Part shown: in pieces, positions 44,720 to 53,901 of the stretch
Layout: each line of letters begins with the position of its first letter
Numbering within the stretch: position 1 is the stretch's first letter
Program-made: the position numbers and the translations under genes
The notes under the pieces: model-generated
The model's database searches: none
Told to the model about the DNA's origin: nothing
What the model saw: only the letters and a program-made list of their open reading frames with translations
NCBI GenBank assembly: GCA_031216915.1
Contig: CM062295.1
Location: 178,760,927 to 178,824,926, forward strand
Direction of reading: 5' to 3'
Length of the DNA stretch: 64,000 nucleotides
Source of the DNA: Pictodentalium vernedei
Taxonomy: Eukaryota > Mollusca > Scaphopoda > Dentaliida > Dentaliidae

Positions 44720-45209
44720 ACAAACGAACTTGAACCGATTTATTTTTAACGAGTCTGTGTTCCCGTACATGGAAAAAGAAAATTAACCTACTTTCGCCAT
44801 GTTGACTGAATGCGTTCAATACTTCCGCTTTACAAAATAGTTCTCAAAACAAACGGTCTTATTGACATTTAATAAACAGACAGCAACAAAACCCTCATTA
44901 GTAATTCAATTGTCAACAATAAGAGAAGCAAATCCAAAGAAGGGATTTGCAATTTCTATATTTTATAAACTTTAATCCGAGTCGCTGCCGGACACAATGA
45001 TGCGCCTACGTTTCTGAGCGGGTTGGGCTGATGATGTTTCTGAGTTATGAATGTGTATTTCAAAGTGCCCACCATAAATGTTGCCTGTGAACATATTCTG
45101 TAGTCAACCCACAAATTGTGTGTTTCGATCAATGGAATTTGTGTTAGAAATTGACTGGTTTTGATAAACTACATCTGTGTCCATGGATTTAGGATATTGA
45201 GGCGTATTT
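44720..45209 (-). other. 3' flank of the Crypton-like gene
   Basis: No further gene. An ORF at 45104-45388 overlaps the recombinase end in another frame and is not supported. Confidence 0.4.
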
Positions 45210-46554
45210 TCAGTTTGAAGATTGGAGTTGGAACTTGGATAACACACGAGAAATTTGTTTGTGTTGTTGTTCATTGATATGGCTGTATTTGTTAATTGAC
45301 TGGATATTCTTGTGTCCTGTGATTTGCATAATCTGGTGAGCAGGGATGTTATTTTCACTAAGTTTCTGAACAAGATGTTTGCGAGCACTGTGATTTGTAA
45401 GTTTCTTTTCCGGTGATAGACCAGCTGCTTTTGCCATGCGCTTCATGATGGAGGTAAGTTTATTTATTCCAATCGGCTGTCTTTTAAACCACTGATCACC
45501 GACATTCATAATATCTTGTGTAGTGTGTGTTGCTATATAAAAAGGGTCACTTTCGTCACTGTAACCAGAGGGCCTTAAAAGAGAGTACTTTTTATAAATA
45601 TTCACAGGACACCTTTCTGGTAAATCAAAGTTACACCACATTCTGGGTGGCACACTTCGAACATCTCTCACATTGTCACCAGGGCGAGTTTTTGTTTGTC
45701 TTTCTATAAACTGTAAATATTCCTGGCCATTTGGGTCCTTGTGCAAACTGACATCCCCCCAACACATTTTACGGTGCTCATCTGAGCCCCGTAAACCAAA
45801 GTGAATAGTGTTTAAAAACCACAAGGAGTTTATTATAGATTCGGGTGTCGAAGAACCCAGTTGACCGCTTCGCCACAAAATGTCAATTTCATTGTCACTT
45901 ATTGGCTCCGCCTTCTTTTCCCGATTGCCCAAGCCACTTCGTTTCAGTTGTCGTTGTTTGGCCTTCAATATGTCTCTCACTTTCACAAATTCTACACTGC
46001 TAACTATTGTGTGGCCATAATTAAAACGTTTTAAATTTCTGTCAATACTGGAAATTAATAAATCCACGCAACGAGCTTGGTTCATATTCAGAGCCGTCAG
46101 ATTTTCTGACTGACAGGATAAATTTGCATAAAATAACACACAGTTCACTGGGCGGTATGTTGTGAATTTCACGATGCTTATTTATATTATTGCTTTGAAG
46201 AAAATTTCTTACTAACTTCATATCATAAAAGGTCTTGCTTAAAGTGTTTTTATTTGTTTCTTTTTCAACAAATCCATCTATATCTGCACCGCTGATATTA
46301 ACAAAACGACGCTGTTGAGTAGCGTCCGTTTGCTTAGCAACGCCGACAGTTTCTTGGCAATCTAGCGTCTGGTAGCGTTCACCGTGTAATGGGCTCAAAC
46401 GTTCTGCCGAGAGAGTCACTTCAAAGTCGATACCTATTATTTTCACAGTGTATAACAAGCCTTTTGTGGAATCAATGATCTTAACAATTTCCCCTTCTCC
46501 TTTTCCATCTATTTTCACAATTTCCTTCACTCGATAGTTAAGTACACGCGACAT
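45210..46554 (-). pseudogene. Crypton-like tyrosine recombinase, one frame break
   Basis: Two overlapping minus-strand frames. The upstream one (from ATG at 46554 to 46042) begins MSRVLNYRVKEIVKI, has a small beta-rich stretch with EGEIVKIIDSTKGLLYTVKI that could be an SH3/tudor-like fold, then FVEKETNKNT and VRKSDGSEYEPSSLRGF. The downstream frame (from about 46050 to 45210) continues with SSIDRNLKRF and carries HFGLRGSDEHRKM (Arg I), RQTKTRPGD, NHSARK (His-x-x-Arg), TGHKN and NKYSH (nucleophile Tyr candidate). This motif set matches Cryptons and their domesticated relatives (DUF3504-type). A one-base shift near GGATTTATTAATTTCCAG (46040-46060) breaks it. Intronless otherwise, so a transposon copy is more likely than a host gene. 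Confidence 0.75.
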
Positions 46555-46908
46555 GTTTTGTTTGTAAACAATGGAGTGGTACAATATGAATATTAATTAG
46601 GTGATGAGGCTTAAAATTCAGCCAATGAAAATCCTTGCAGGTCATATTACACGTGTTCTCATATAGAAGAATATCAGATGGACTTTTTCATTGAACTTTA
46701 CAATAGTCATGTGATAAATACATATATAGATATTGATATATTTATGCATTCATTTTGCTTGTTGTGAATGAATTAGTAGTAGTTGAGATTTGTATTTTAT
46801 TTTCTAAGTCATTGTTGGCTTTTGAGCTCCCCATCACACTGAAGTGTTTATAGAGTGTTTTCCCCAAACATGGGGTGGTGTCATCCTGACTGTGACAATG
46901 CTGATTCA

Positions 46909-47641
46909 CTATTTGCCGTATTTTTGCGTATCACTGGGCATCCGGTGACCCATAAGGATATTGCGAATAGGAAGTAGCAGCCTTAGGGGTCCTTTGGTCG
47001 CTGGGGTTCCATCAGGTCTCCCAACTCCTATACCCAAGAGCTCCTGGGCGTCACACATTTTTAGCAGATTCTGCTTCTTCCAGTTTTTCATGTCATCAAG
47101 ACAGTTCAATATCAGAAGTGAAATTCCCTGGTTGAAAGGCCAAATTCAATACATGACCCATTAGCACAGACTGTTACATCAACCAGATATTCGGATATCA
47201 TTTTAACCAAAGTCAAGTCATCAGCTGTACACAAAATACAACCAGCACAGAAACCCTTGAGAAATGCACAAAGAAAACCATTATCCACTGGAATTATGCC
47301 AATACTGGTTTCTACTACCTGTAACAAAATATTATGACCAATCATATGAAAGACAACACACAAGGTAATCATCGCCATAGCGATGACAATTCTGTCTGTC
47401 CATGTTAAAAAAAAACACATCATTAGACACCTTCACAAATGCAGTTTTAGTACTGAACCCCCATCCCCATTGGAGGCCAACTGATATGCAGGCAGTAAAT
47501 CATGGCTTTCTCTATGATCATTTGCTTTTTATCAGCCACAATGACTGTCACATTAACCATTAATATTGCTTTCCCAATTTGACCAAGGAACTTCATTTGA
47601 ACAGATAAATGTCTTGACCTCTCAAGGAAGCAAAATTCCAA
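46909..47641 (-). pseudogene. Possible decayed coding relic, family unknown
   Basis: Three minus-strand pieces in succession look more protein-like than their surroundings: KFLGQIGKAILMVNVTVIVA (47447-47641), IIPVDNGFLCAFLKGFC and TADDLTLVKMISEYL (47112-47340, preceded by an acceptor-like TTTTGTTACAG), and LNCLDDMKNWKKQNLLKM then GIGVGRPDGTPATKGPLR (46909-47109). Clear donors are missing and the frames do not join. It could be exons of a host gene or an old retroelement. I cannot name it. Confidence 0.25.
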
Positions 47642-47760
47642 TATAAAATCACTGTAATCCCCGATTCATTAGTAGATTTATAAAAGGCTTTGGTCATTGT
47701 GGAACAAACCTAAAACACGAGACATCCACCACTTCATTTCAACAATTTTGAATACTAGTC

Positions 47761-48136
47761 GGGGGGCGCGGTAGCTCAGTTGGTAGAGGTGCAGGCTGCA
47801 AGCAGAGAGGTCCTCGGTTCGAATCCCACCTGCAGCAACTGCGTTGTGTCCTTGGGCAAGACACTTCACTTTCATTGCCCACGTGGGGGCACGGTGACTC
47901 TATGTACTAAGGCGTACTGCACGTTGATGGTGCACCTGTCTTCAACTAATGCTAACCCTACTTGTGTGGAGTTAGTATGTTGGGGAGCTGACAGTTGCTC
48001 GTCATTGCTCGGTGGTTCTCTCCGGGTACTCCAGCTTCCTCCACCCGTAAAACTGTCGTGGTCATGATTAGCCATTGTGCAGAAATATGTGACCTTAAAC
48101 ACCAATAAATAAATAAATAAATATAATAAATAAATA
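47761..48136 (+). mobile_element. tRNA-headed SINE with intact 12-bp target duplication
   Basis: The head has RNA polymerase III boxes: TAGCTCAGTTGG (A box, about 47772) and GGTTCGAATCC (B box, 47816-47826). The body has GTGTCCTTGGGCAAGACACT, a segment shared by several animal SINE families, then GGTGGTTCTCTCCGGGTACT and CTTCCTCCACCCGTAAAAC. The tail ends AAACACCAATAAATAAATAA. Target duplication TGAATACTAGTC (47749-47760) and TGAATACTGGTC (48137-48148), one mismatch. A recent-looking insertion that needs a LINE in trans. Confidence 0.88.
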
Positions 48137-48148
48137 TGAATACTGGTC

Positions 48149-48499
48149 TACAAGGATGTCTTGTGCCAAGCTCTTGCTGATTTTGACAATGAGGTATTCT
48201 TGAAGCTGATGAAAATGTAAAGGCTAACAGATAATGGACAATGGTTGCCAAATGATGGTGTAGATCGCTTTCCGCTAGGTGAGCTAAAATTAATCTTATT
48301 GTAGATTGGAAAGAACAGAAAAATGCCCCATATGTTCAGTAGAATGGTATGTTTATGATATACAATCAAAAGAATCATTAACTTGGTTTATTGTGTGAAA
48401 TAATTCAATCATGGTTTCAAATCATCAGGTAAAAAAAGTGAAAATAATGAACACATTCTTCTCTTTCTTTACTTTGCACCAACTCACTGCAGAGTTCAT
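48149..48499. other. Non-coding, no gene seen
   Basis: No exon or repeat recognised. Confidence 0.35.
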
Positions 48500-48514
48500 A
48501 CAAAAATTTGCTCA

Positions 48515-48905
48515 CAAAGTTCAAGGGTTTTTCAAGGGCTTCTCTCTTTTTTTTCAAGGGCTACATATACTATTCAGCTTGTTGTATGAGCTCTAAAAAT
48601 CTAAGATTCATGTGACACGGATCTGACTTTGGAAGTCAGGAAGTACTGGTACCCAAAGTGTGATCTGTGTTACAGTAATCTTGGTAAAACGTTCCATACT
48701 TTTTTATGTTTTTTTTTAACTGAGCGACACGAGCGCAACAAACAAGTAAAAGGCGAGTACACATATCTTTACAATGCCCAGGAAATAACTTGGTATTCAA
48801 GGGTTTTTCAAGAGATTTCTGAAAGTTCAAGGGTTTCTCAAGGGCTAATTTCAAATTCCAGGGTTTTTCAAGAAAAAAATCATTTTCAAGGGTTTTTCAA
48901 GAGCT
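48515..48905 (+). repeat. Irregular TTCAAGGGTTTTTCAAG repeats
   Basis: GTTCAAGGGTTTTTCAAGGG and close variants occur at about 48518, 48553, 48797, 48823, 48860 and 48885 with uneven spacing. The plus-strand open frame spanning part of this (48629-49126) reads repeated SRVFQE- and FFKS-like text from the repeat and is not considered a gene. Confidence 0.5.
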
Positions 48906-49079
48906 GTATGAACCCTGTACTGTTAACTCTTTGCACACTACTGGCGGGTATTGCTGCCCAAGACAGGAAATCTCTTGCCACTAAAATATGTAAATTTTCA
49001 ACTGGCCCTGAAGGTTGTATCGACTTTTTGACCAGAAATTTATTGAATTTTCCAACAAATCTAGTTCAGGGGTCAGCCT

Positions 49080-49190
49080 GGCAGCTGATTTTAGGGAGAA
49101 GTGACTTGTCCCTCCAGAGACTTTAGGGAGAAGTCAGAGGCCAGGAGGGAGAAGTCAGTGGACATGAGGGAGAAGTCAGAAAAAAACATA
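49080..49190 (+). repeat. AGGGAGAAGTCAG short repeats
   Basis: TTAGGGAGAAGTGACTTG, TTAGGGAGAAGTCAGAGG, GAGGGAGAAGTCAGTGG and GAGGGAGAAGTCAGA follow each other at about 20-40 bp. A related GACTTGAGGAATGACAAGGC text is at 51667. Function unknown. Confidence 0.45.
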
Positions 49191-49454
49191 AAATGGACAT
49201 GACATCGTCACAAAATAAATGTACATAGAGCTGCATAGAGGACACAATTGTGGAGAAAAAAATGAATACAAGTTATACAAACATATATACACACACAAAA
49301 CTAAGTTATGTAGGTTAAAATCCTCCACCCTCCCCTACAAAAAATTGTGTTGTTCATGGTTTCTGAATACCCTAACTCATTCCCTAACAGTGATGACTAG
49401 GGTTACCATGCAGTTGATGTTGCATTTGCCTCAATGCAGTGTATTTGAAATTTA

Positions 49455-49820
49455 GCATTTATTTATTATTTATTTATTGGTATTTAAGGTCACATACTTA
49501 TGCACAAGGCTAATCGTGACTGTGACAGTTTTATGGGTGGAGGAAGCCGGAGTACCCGGAGAGAACCACCAAGCAATGACAAGCAGCTGTCAGCTCTCCA
49601 ACATCGTAACTCTGAACTCTTCACCGCGGCACAGGCAGGGTTAGATTGGTTGAAGACATGCGCACCATCGACGTGCAGTATGCCTTAGTACACAGCGTCA
49701 TCGTGCCCTCATGTAGGCAATTGGAGTTAAGTGACTTGCCCAAGGACACAACGCAGGAGTGCGAATCGGTCGCTGAAATGGTCACCCATCCAACTACTAA
49801 CCGTGCTCGACGTTGCTTAA
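49455..49820 (-). mobile_element. SINE with 5S rRNA-like head
   Basis: Reverse-oriented. The tail (TTATTTATTGGTATTTAAGG) and body (GGTGGAGGAAGCCGGAGTAC, CCGGAGAGAACCACC, GACTTGCCCAAGGACACAAC) match the SINE at 47761-48136. The head instead reads, on the minus strand, AAGCAACGTCGAGCACGG then TTAGTAGTTGGATGGGTGAC, which resembles the internal-promoter part (A box to C box) of 5S rRNA. The first part of a full 5S head is missing where a TTAA-type MITE abuts. Confidence 0.75.
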
Positions 49821-49821
49821 A

Positions 49822-50062
49822 CCTTTACCCAACGCAGACGATATCAAAATTTATTATTTTAAATATCATTTCTTAAAATTTTTCAAAAAATTTCCAACAA
49901 AACCATATCATGTGACCCCTCGTTGGAACGAGCTTGACGAGCTCGTTCCAAAGAGGGGTTACATGATATGGTTTTGTTGAAATTTTTTGAAAAATAATAT
50001 TTTTTGAACTGCTGAATTTTCATATTACGCGGGCGGATGCGGCCAATTCGTTGGGTAAAGGG
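49822..50062. mobile_element. TTAA-flanked hairpin MITE (type H), complete copy
   Basis: TTAA lies 1-2 bases outside each end. Terminal repeats are ACCTTTACCCAACG and CGTTGGGTAAAGGG. The centre is a long foldback, CAACAAAACCATATCATGTG and ACCCCTCGTTGGAACGAGCT paired with their complements (about 49898-49985). No ORF. A piggyBac-like target preference is inferred from TTAA. Confidence 0.72.
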
Positions 50063-50181
50063 TTAACTTCGGTGATCTGACGAGAACTGGTTACTGCGAC
50101 GCCACGCACCCAGAAATTTAGCATTACCCATGGTGAGAGTGTTCTTCTCTGTAATAGAAGGTATATTTTTTTTAAAAAAAT

Positions 50182-50842
50182 AAGCCGATTAAATCGTCAG
50201 ATGTGTACCCATACGCGCAACTAGTAGAAGGCTGTTATTATCACAGGATCAATTTTGTGGACAGGTAAAATCCATGTGAGGGCATTTTGTCAGGATCAAA
50301 TTATCAGATTTACACCCAAAACTATACAATAGCTCGGAACATCAGAAACCTGAATATATAAAGTAAAATAACAATCCAAGCAATATTTTTCAAAAAGTGA
50401 TTGGAGAAATTTTCAATTTGAAGGATAAAGGGTTAATATCTCAGGATCAAATTATCAGATTTACACCAAAACTATACAGCGCGGCACATCAGTAACCTGA
50501 AAATATATATAAAGTAGCATGACAATTGGATTGATATTTTTTGAGTTATCTCATGCCAAAGGGATTGGAAGAATTCTCAATTTGATGGATAAAGGGTTAA
50601 TATCTCAGGATCAAATTATCAGATTTACACCAAAAACTATACAGCTCGGCACATCAGTAACCTGAACACAAATATAAAGTAACATGATAATCCAAGCAAT
50701 ATTTTTCAGATTATCGAATGCCAAAGAAATGGATACGAATGCCGGATGGACAGACAGACAGACAAAGGATGGAAGAACGACGGAGGGCCACCCCGGATGC
50801 CGACATTATGTGTACCATACATGGTATGGGTACACATAAAAA
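50182..50842 (+). mobile_element. Tandem-repeat element h (pearl/HINE-like)
   Basis: 5' hairpin CCGATT-AA-ATCG, then GTGTACCCATAC (50203-50214), whose complement GTATGGGTACAC (50824-50835) is one arm of the 3' hairpin, followed by ATAAAAA. Three core units of about 160 bp with ATCTCAGGATCAAATTATCA, GATTTACACCAAAACTATAC and GGCACATCAGTAACCTGAA. GGATGGACAGACAGACAGAC lies just before the hairpin. Confidence 0.78.
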
Positions 50843-52433
50843 TATTTAAAGTATTTAAAATAAATTTCAAGTTCACATAAGAAGCTGGGTCATTCATGGT
50901 TTCTGAATGTCCTAATTGAATTGAAAAGCATAGTTAAAAAAGTTTTCGACATCCTTCATAAATTAAGAGTCATTAACAATTTGAGTTAATTTATTTCTAA
51001 GGTAAATGACAAAATATTTCAGTTGTCTCCCTTACCTGCTGCGCTGATTGATAATACTCTGTTCAGAAAAATGACAATTTCTGCCAACCATCTTACATTG
51101 ACATGTGCGATTGGTGCTATAAGGCCTGCCATTCTTATCCATCCTAATATGTGTGATTTCTATCGTAGCCTTATTACATTTAACCCCCTTCCAACACAAG
51201 TTTTCAAAGAAAAACTTTCAATGCAAATTGCGGGGCGAATTTCAATGCAACCAATTTTTCAGTGGCGTAGCTGTAAGCAATTTCGACGTTTTATGGATGA
51301 ACTGTCTCCAGCACATTTTTTTGGTTTTGAAACGGTGGTTAATTTTAATAAATTCTAATTAACTCGATGCGTGTCTTGTGTGATTCGTTGTTTTTGCTGA
51401 CACTTTTGTTTTAGCATTTTGTGCTGGTTGCTATCAGTTGAGGCGTATTGCTCGAACGACTATGCCATTACAACTTTTTCAAAAATATAAAATTGGGCTA
51501 GTTTAGGCTATTTGTCAGAGCCGTATGACTGATTTTAACAGCAGCCATGTTTACTTTTTTGTGAATGCGAAGTGTTGTTTTTTTGGAAATAAAACATAAG
51601 AAAATACAATAAACTGCCATGTCTCCCAAGGATGTTTTGGAGGGCAACCCCAATGTAAGCCAAGGCGACTTGAGGAATGACAAGGCGACTTCTTGGCTGA
51701 CCCCTGATCTAGTCGTGTCTGCTTTTAAGCAGCCATGACTAGATTTGATGAAAAATATTTTAAAAATACTCAGCGGGTGAAGTTAAATTCCTCTAGAGAA
51801 CCAAGTCAGTCAAATTCCTCGTTGCATAATGGGAAAACAATGCAGATTAAATTTCGGTATTTTGACATCAGATACAGAGGGTTAAGGACTGTCCATTTTC
51901 CAGCATATCCACTACTCCACATTATGTTAGTCTAATGATGTAGCATGGAAGTGCTTTCTAGTAAAGCTGTGTCTGCCTTAATACTTAGACTTGATTAGAA
52001 ACCACAGCCAAGGTTACATTCTTTTGGACAAGTTGGAGTACATCTCCATGTTGGGGTACCTATTCTTAGGCCACAAGGAGTGTCAAAGTCAGAAATATGC
52101 ACCTGAACCTTGAAGCGAATGAAGCAAATACAAGTTAAAAGGTAAAAGACTAGAAGGAGAATCTCTCGCATAAGCACAATGTACAAATGCCAGAAAACAG
52201 GATGCAGATGTTTAAAGCAAGCATGTAACAACTAATCTAAGAGATAAAAGTTGGTTGTAGGAAAAAAGCTAGAAACTTGTCAATTGTTTTATGGACTCAG
52301 TTGCCACAATTCAAAGACAGAGTAGTCCATCCTAGGAATTTAATGTTTTGTTACAGTAAGAACCATTTCCATCATAAATATTTTTATTATAAATGTTTAT
52401 ACCACAACTGAATTATTCTTTTACCCTTTACTT
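50843..52433. other. Non-coding or unrecognised, no gene supported
   Basis: The longest frame (51023-51358, plus, 111 codons) has no recognisable domain and unremarkable composition. I treat it as unsupported. No repeat family assigned. Confidence 0.3.
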
Positions 52434-53082
52434 AACAATCTGCTTGTGTAATTTCCACATTGAGCAGTTGATAAAATCCATTTCCAAAAATTTCAACAAA
52501 ACCATATCACGTGATCACTCATTGGAACGAGCTTGCCAAGCTCATTCCAATGAAGAGTCACATGCATATGATATGGTTTTGTTGAAATTTCTGGAAAAAT
52601 ATGCAAAAATAAGGCCACACAAAGTAGATTTTCTGTTTCTCAGGCCATTATATGTGAAATTGCATGCGGGCGAGCGGTTTTTTATTTTATTTTTTATTTC
52701 AGTAATTACTTTTTTGCCATCATAAGTTCATGTTCTTGGTTCAAGTATTAGGCCTCATAATCTATTAGGCCTCATAATCTACAGAATAGCATGGGTGGTG
52801 GTGTATTTCATCCCTTGAGTGCAAGAAGGCTTTGCAATGCTAAAGCATTGCAAAGCCTTCTTGCACTCAAGGGACACATTCATCAATTTTTTTAACTTGG
52901 GTAAAATATCAGATATAAACCATTTAATTTTTATTTTTTTAAAGTTTAAATTGGTTATAAAAAGAGAGCATGCGGCAGCCAAAAGGACCATGCGGGAGGG
53001 CCTGAGAAACAGATTTTTTAAATTTTTTTAGGCCTAATATTGAAAATAATATATTTTGATATGGTGTTCTTTGGGTAAAAGG
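52434..53082. mobile_element. TTAA-type hairpin MITE (type H), copy 3, split
   Basis: Left end CCCTTTACTTAAC, right end TTTGGGTAAAAGG followed by TTAA. Foldback CAACAAAACCATATCACGTG and CTCATTGGAACGAGCTTG with complements at about 52494-52590. Interrupted at 52613-53034 by a Harbinger-like MITE, so its own right arm resumes at 53038. Confidence 0.72.
52613..53034 (+). mobile_element. Harbinger-like hairpin MITE, copy 6, nested
   Basis: TAA on both sides (52610-52612 and 53035-53037), GGCC ends. Perfect 62-bp hairpin at 52812-52873. A 19-bp TTAGGCCTCATAATCTAC segment is duplicated in tandem near 52749-52781. It is inserted in the type H MITE 52434-53082, so it is younger than that copy. Confidence 0.82.
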
Positions 53083-53901
53083 TTAATGGACACTGTATTG
53101 GCAATGGATTCTCAGTTGATGACATTTTTCCATGAATATCAGTTGATTATGTGCATGCCAATCATATGATATTCAAACATCGCATATTGATATAATGCAC
53201 TATACTTGATTTTCACTATACTTGATTTTCAACAGCCCTTTTTTGCATTTTGTTTATGTTCTCTAAATACATAGATACCAATGCAAACAATATTCTGTTT
53301 TTCTGATTCAATGCGACATCAGAATCATAATTCTTTTGCTATACCCACTTGCAAATGTGTTTCTTCTGTTGTTCAACTAATGAATTTTTGTACAAATAAA
53401 TGGTTTAAAAATTATGTTTTGTCATCTTTTCGCAATACAAAACCGAATCATTTGAATGAAGCAAAGCTGATGTTATTTTTACCAAGAAGGCAACAACTTA
53501 CACAAGTACAAGCACACATTACAATCAGATGAGACTAGATTTCCTATCAGGAAAGAAAATGTTTCTGTTTTTATCAAAGAAGTAAACATAAAAATTGAAT
53601 TATGATTGTTCGAAATCGTTGTTGTAATGACAATGATAGAGCACATGGTTCATAGTAAATTTGCCTGTGATCAATGTTTCATCACTTCATGGATTTCAAA
53701 CAACCATAATTTAATTCTTGAATATTATACAACTGATTTTATTTTCAATATCCCTTATAATTTATTCGAAGTCAAGAGATTCGATCAGTAATACTCTTTT
53801 TCTTCAACTACTTGCCTCAAATTGTAAAGCCAGATTCTGAGGTGAAATGATTTATCAATTAATCTGTTCAAAATTGGTTACTAACTTTGTCCAGTTATAA
53901 T
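53083..53901. other. Non-coding, no gene supported
   Basis: Open frames up to 83 codons (53281-53532) show no domain. No repeat assigned. Confidence 0.3.

Noticed and set aside
47764..47836. Functional tRNA gene
   Set aside because: The A and B boxes are good, but the sequence does not fold into a full cloverleaf end and continues into a SINE body with a poly-AAAT-type tail and a target duplication.
48629..49126. Plus-strand ORF of 165 codons
   Set aside because: Most of it translates the irregular TTCAAGGGTTTTTCAAG repeats, and the rest has no recognisable feature.
49780..49820. 5S rRNA gene
   Set aside because: Only the 3' promoter half resembles 5S; it is joined to a SINE body and lacks the start of the gene.
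51023..51358. Plus-strand ORF of 111 codons
   Set aside because: No splice signals, domain or repeat support; left as unsupported.
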